Made by a program: the position numbers and the translations under genes. DNA of 64,000 nt, taken from NCBI GenBank assembly GCA_944324855.1, contig CALUXY010000007.1:1-64000 (forward strand), read 5' to 3'. Of this stretch, positions 62,163-64,000 are shown piece after piece. Source of the stretch: Candidatus Gastranaerophilales bacterium (GTDB lineage Bacteria; Cyanobacteriota; Vampirovibrionia; Gastranaerophilales; Gastranaerophilaceae). The notes below the pieces were generated by a model. The model was given only the letters and a program-made list of their open reading frames with translations. It did no database searches and was not told the origin of the DNA. The first letter of the stretch is position 1. The number at the start of each line of letters is the position of its first letter.

Positions 62163-62188
62163 CGGATAGTATGTCGGAAAGGAAAAAA

Positions 62189-62824
62189 ATGACACTAGGT
62201 GTAATCGGAAAGAAATTAGGTATGACCCAAATCTTTGATGAACATGGTTTGGCAATTCCTGTTACAGTAATCAAGGTAGATCCAATTGTTGTTACACAAG
62301 TAAAAACAGTTGAAACTGACGGATATAACGCAATTCAAGTTGGTACTATAGAAGCTAAAGAAAAACACTTGACAAAAGCTCAAATCGGGCACTTCAAGAA
62401 AAACAACTTAAGCAACTACAGATACTTACAAGAATTCAAAGTAGATAATCCTCAGGATTATAAAGTTGGTCAAGAAATTGAATTATCAGTATTATCAGAT
62501 GTTCAAAAAGTTGACGTAGTAGGTCAATCAATAGGTAAAGGATTCCAAGGTACAGTTAAAAGATGGAATTTCGGCAGAGGACCTATGGGACACGGTTCTA
62601 AAAACCACAGAGAACCTGGTTCAATCGGTGCCGGTACAACTCCTAGCCGCGTAATCAAAGGTAAGAGAATGGCCGGTAATATGGGTAACGAAAGAGTTAC
62701 TATTACAAAATTAAAATTAGTTAAAGTTGATTCAGACAACAACTTAATTTTAATAAAAGGCTCAGTTCCGGGATGTGAAGGCAGATTGGTAACAATCACT
62801 CCGTCAAGAACAAAATGGAACTAG
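62189..62824 (+). CDS. rplC: 50S ribosomal protein L3
   Basis: Assembly protein near the peptidyl transferase centre. TLGVIGKKLGMTQIFDEHGLAIPVTVIK at the start, GKGFQGTVKRWNFGRGPMGHGSKNHREPGSIG in the loop and a Gln target of PrmB in the usual region. 211 aa from ATG 62189 with GGAAAGGA upstream; an ATG at 62171 would add six residues. Confidence 0.97.
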   Translation: MTLGVIGKKLGMTQIFDEHGLAIPVTVIKVDPIVVTQVKTVETDGYNAIQVGTIEAKEKHLTKAQIGHFKKNNLSNYRYLQEFKVDNPQDYKVGQEIELSVLSDVQKVDVVGQSIGKGFQGTVKRWNFGRGPMGHGSKNHREPGSIGAGTTPSRVIKGKRMAGNMGNERVTITKLKLVKVDSDNNLILIKGSVPGCEGRLVTITPSRTKWN

Positions 62825-62980
62825 CGGATTGCGAGCGGAGGGTGAAAGCGAAAGCGGACCCGTTCGCCGCGAGCAACCAAGTAGCGAAGCCGGTGTAAAC
62901 CGGAGTAATCCGTAGCACAGCCTGACAAGGGAAAGTCATTAAAATTCCCGGCTGGTCTTGCCATATAAAGCGAAAGCAAG
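62825..62980 (+). ncRNA. GC-rich structured RNA element between rplC and rplD
   Basis: The gap is far richer in G and C than its surroundings and folds by eye. CGGATT/AATCCG (62825-62830 with 62907-62912) closes a domain holding GCGAGCG/CGTTCGC (62831-62837 with 62861-62867) and CCGGT-GTAA-ACCGG (62890-62903). Next come CAGCC/GGCTG enclosing GGGAA/TTCCC (62918-62954) and CTTGC/GCAAG (62957-62980). Probably an autoregulatory or processing element of the operon mRNA. Confidence 0.55.
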
Positions 62981-63030
62981 CGGTAAGCAGTTTAAACGGA
63001 CAAGTAATTATTAATAAGGAAAAACAAACA

Positions 63031-63657
63031 ATGTCAAAACAAATATTAAGTACAAATGGAGAAAAATTAGGAGAAATTACTTTAAACGAAGCCGTTTTTG
63101 GTGTTGAACCTAATTTACACGTAATGCACTTAGCATTAAGAAGACAATTAAACAATGCACGTCAAGGTTCAGCAAACTCAAAAACAAGAGCTGAAGTATC
63201 AGGCGGCGGAAGAAAACCTTGGAAACAAAAAGGTACTGGTAGAGCAAGAGCAGGTTCAACCAGATCTCCATTGTTTGCAGGCGGCGGCGTAATCTTTGGG
63301 CCAAAACCAAGAAATTACGATTTAGCAATGCCTCAAAAAGCAAGAAAATTAGCTTTAAAATCTGCGTTATCAGCAAGAGAATCACAACTTGTTATAGTAA
63401 AAGATTTTTCAGCTATATCTGAACCAAAAACAAAATTATTAACTGCTTCATTAAAATCTTTAAACGTTTCAGGTAAAGTTCTTTTAATTGCAGATACAAC
63501 ATTACCTGAAAACAAAAATTTACTTTTAGCTGGACGTAATATCCCGACATTAAAAATGATATTACCTTCAAACCTAAACGTAAAAGATTTGTTAGAAGCT
63601 GATTTTGTAGTTATTACTGAATCTGCAATCAATGATATAACAGAAAGGTTACAATAA
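63031..63657 (+). CDS. rplD: 50S ribosomal protein L4
   Basis: Exit-tunnel protein; in E. coli also represses its own operon. NEAVFGVEPNLHVMHLALRRQLNNARQGSANSKTRAEVSGGGRKPWKQKGTGRARAG and the loop SPLFAGGGVIFGPKPR are diagnostic. 208 aa. AAGGAAA precedes ATG. Its TAA shares a base with the ATG of rplW. Confidence 0.97.
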   Translation: MSKQILSTNGEKLGEITLNEAVFGVEPNLHVMHLALRRQLNNARQGSANSKTRAEVSGGGRKPWKQKGTGRARAGSTRSPLFAGGGVIFGPKPRNYDLAMPQKARKLALKSALSARESQLVIVKDFSAISEPKTKLLTASLKSLNVSGKVLLIADTTLPENKNLLLAGRNIPTLKMILPSNLNVKDLLEADFVVITESAINDITERLQ

Positions 63658-63953
63658 TGAGCAGCAAAGAAAGACTATACGAAATAATCAAAAAGCCTAT
63701 CATTACTGAAAAATCTATGATGGCAACAACAATGGGGCAATATACATTTGAAGTTTTGGAAGATGCTACAAAGGTTGAAATTGCGCAAGCAGTTGAACTT
63801 GCATTTCCTGGCAGAAAAGTTAAAAAAGTTAGAACAGTATATATGCCTTCACACTCAAAAAGAATGGGTTACAAATTCGGTAGAACAGATTCAAGCAGAA
63901 AAGCTATCGTAACTATTGAAGGTGATCCAATTGAAGAATTAGTAGGAGCATAA
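63657..63953 (+). CDS. rplW: 50S ribosomal protein L23
   Basis: Docking site for trigger factor and SRP at the tunnel exit. EIIKKPIITEKSMM, YTFEVLEDATKVEIAQAVELAF and VRTVYMPSHSKRMGYKFGRTDSSRKAIVTI match the family. 98 aa. Starts at the overlapping base of the rplD stop. rplB presumably follows beyond the window. Confidence 0.97.
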   Translation: MSSKERLYEIIKKPIITEKSMMATTMGQYTFEVLEDATKVEIAQAVELAFPGRKVKKVRTVYMPSHSKRMGYKFGRTDSSRKAIVTIEGDPIEELVGA

Positions 63954-64000
63954 TCCTGCTAATTAAGTAAGTACACAAAACGAGTCGAGGCTATAGGGAA

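Noticed and set aside
1..64000. Prophage, integrase or classical transposase
   Set aside because: No protein in the window has integrase, DDE or HUH transposase, capsid or terminase features; the only mobile-type gene is the GIY-YIG element.

Overview
The window looks like a chromosomal segment of a low-GC, Gram-negative-type bacterium, most likely the non-photosynthetic cyanobacterial sister lineage (Vampirovibrionia/'Melainabacteria', Gastranaerophilales). This is an inference from gene content. There is a cyanobacterial-style four-domain S1 protein, a minCDE operon, outer-membrane proteins (Skp/OmpH, ShlB-type Omp85, a small beta-barrel), flagellar motor genes, a membrane pyrophosphatase, and very AT-rich intergenic DNA full of short repeats. 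No phage, CRISPR array, classical transposase or rRNA gene is visible.

Layout. 0.2-5.3 kb: a flagellin carrying GLUG repeats, dGTPase, ribosomal protein S1, Maf pyrophosphatase, Skp. 5.5-7.7 kb: an orphan ShlB/FhaC-type transporter and a small unknown. 7.7-11.4 kb (minus): motA-motB-fliL-fliM-fliN. 11.6-14.1 kb: minC-minD-minE, with a long N-terminal extension on MinC and an acidic tail on MinE. 14.1-24.6 kb: envelope unknowns, ComF, an HtrA-like protease, PcrA helicase, SLOG and HEAT proteins, three paralogous GNAT-like proteins and a sigma-70 factor. 24.8-32.8 kb: PNPase, ferredoxin-nitroreductase, TPR protein, RNase HI, FBP aldolase, HD-GYP protein, S15. 33-40.3 kb (minus): dtd, a Maf/DUF115 motility glycosyltransferase, rlmN, a DUF475 membrane protein, ruvB, an amidase. 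40.5-46 kb: radical SAM protein, H+-pyrophosphatase, small repeat-containing and membrane-anchored proteins. 46-53 kb: recF, two tRNAs with duplicated 3' ends, a GIY-YIG mini-element, small unknowns, uridine phosphorylase. 53-60 kb: coiled-coil protein, trmFO, CHASE2-GGDEF cyclase, a HEPN/MNT toxin-antitoxin pair, Fic. 60-64 kb: a membrane-anchored unknown, then the start of the S10 ribosomal operon (rpsJ, rplC, rplD, rplW).

Functional themes: motility (flagellin, stator and switch, a candidate flagellin glycosyltransferase, c-di-GMP-type signalling by GGDEF and HD-GYP proteins), division-site placement (Min), translation and RNA turnover (S1, S15, S10 operon, PNPase, RlmN, TrmFO, Dtd), DNA maintenance (PcrA, RuvB, RecF).

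The most unusual content is repeat-based. (i) A 462-bp unit carries a GIY-YIG nuclease gene between perfect 33-bp inverted repeats, next to tRNA debris. (ii) A roughly 95-bp promoter cassette with a TATGA microsatellite occurs four times, before small membrane proteins; two copies form long direct repeats around the HEPN/MNT module. (iii) Three GNAT paralogues and an HExxH protein share an N-terminal motif and a fixed-distance upstream block without a Shine-Dalgarno site. (iv) The gap between rplC and rplD holds an unusually GC-rich, foldable RNA.
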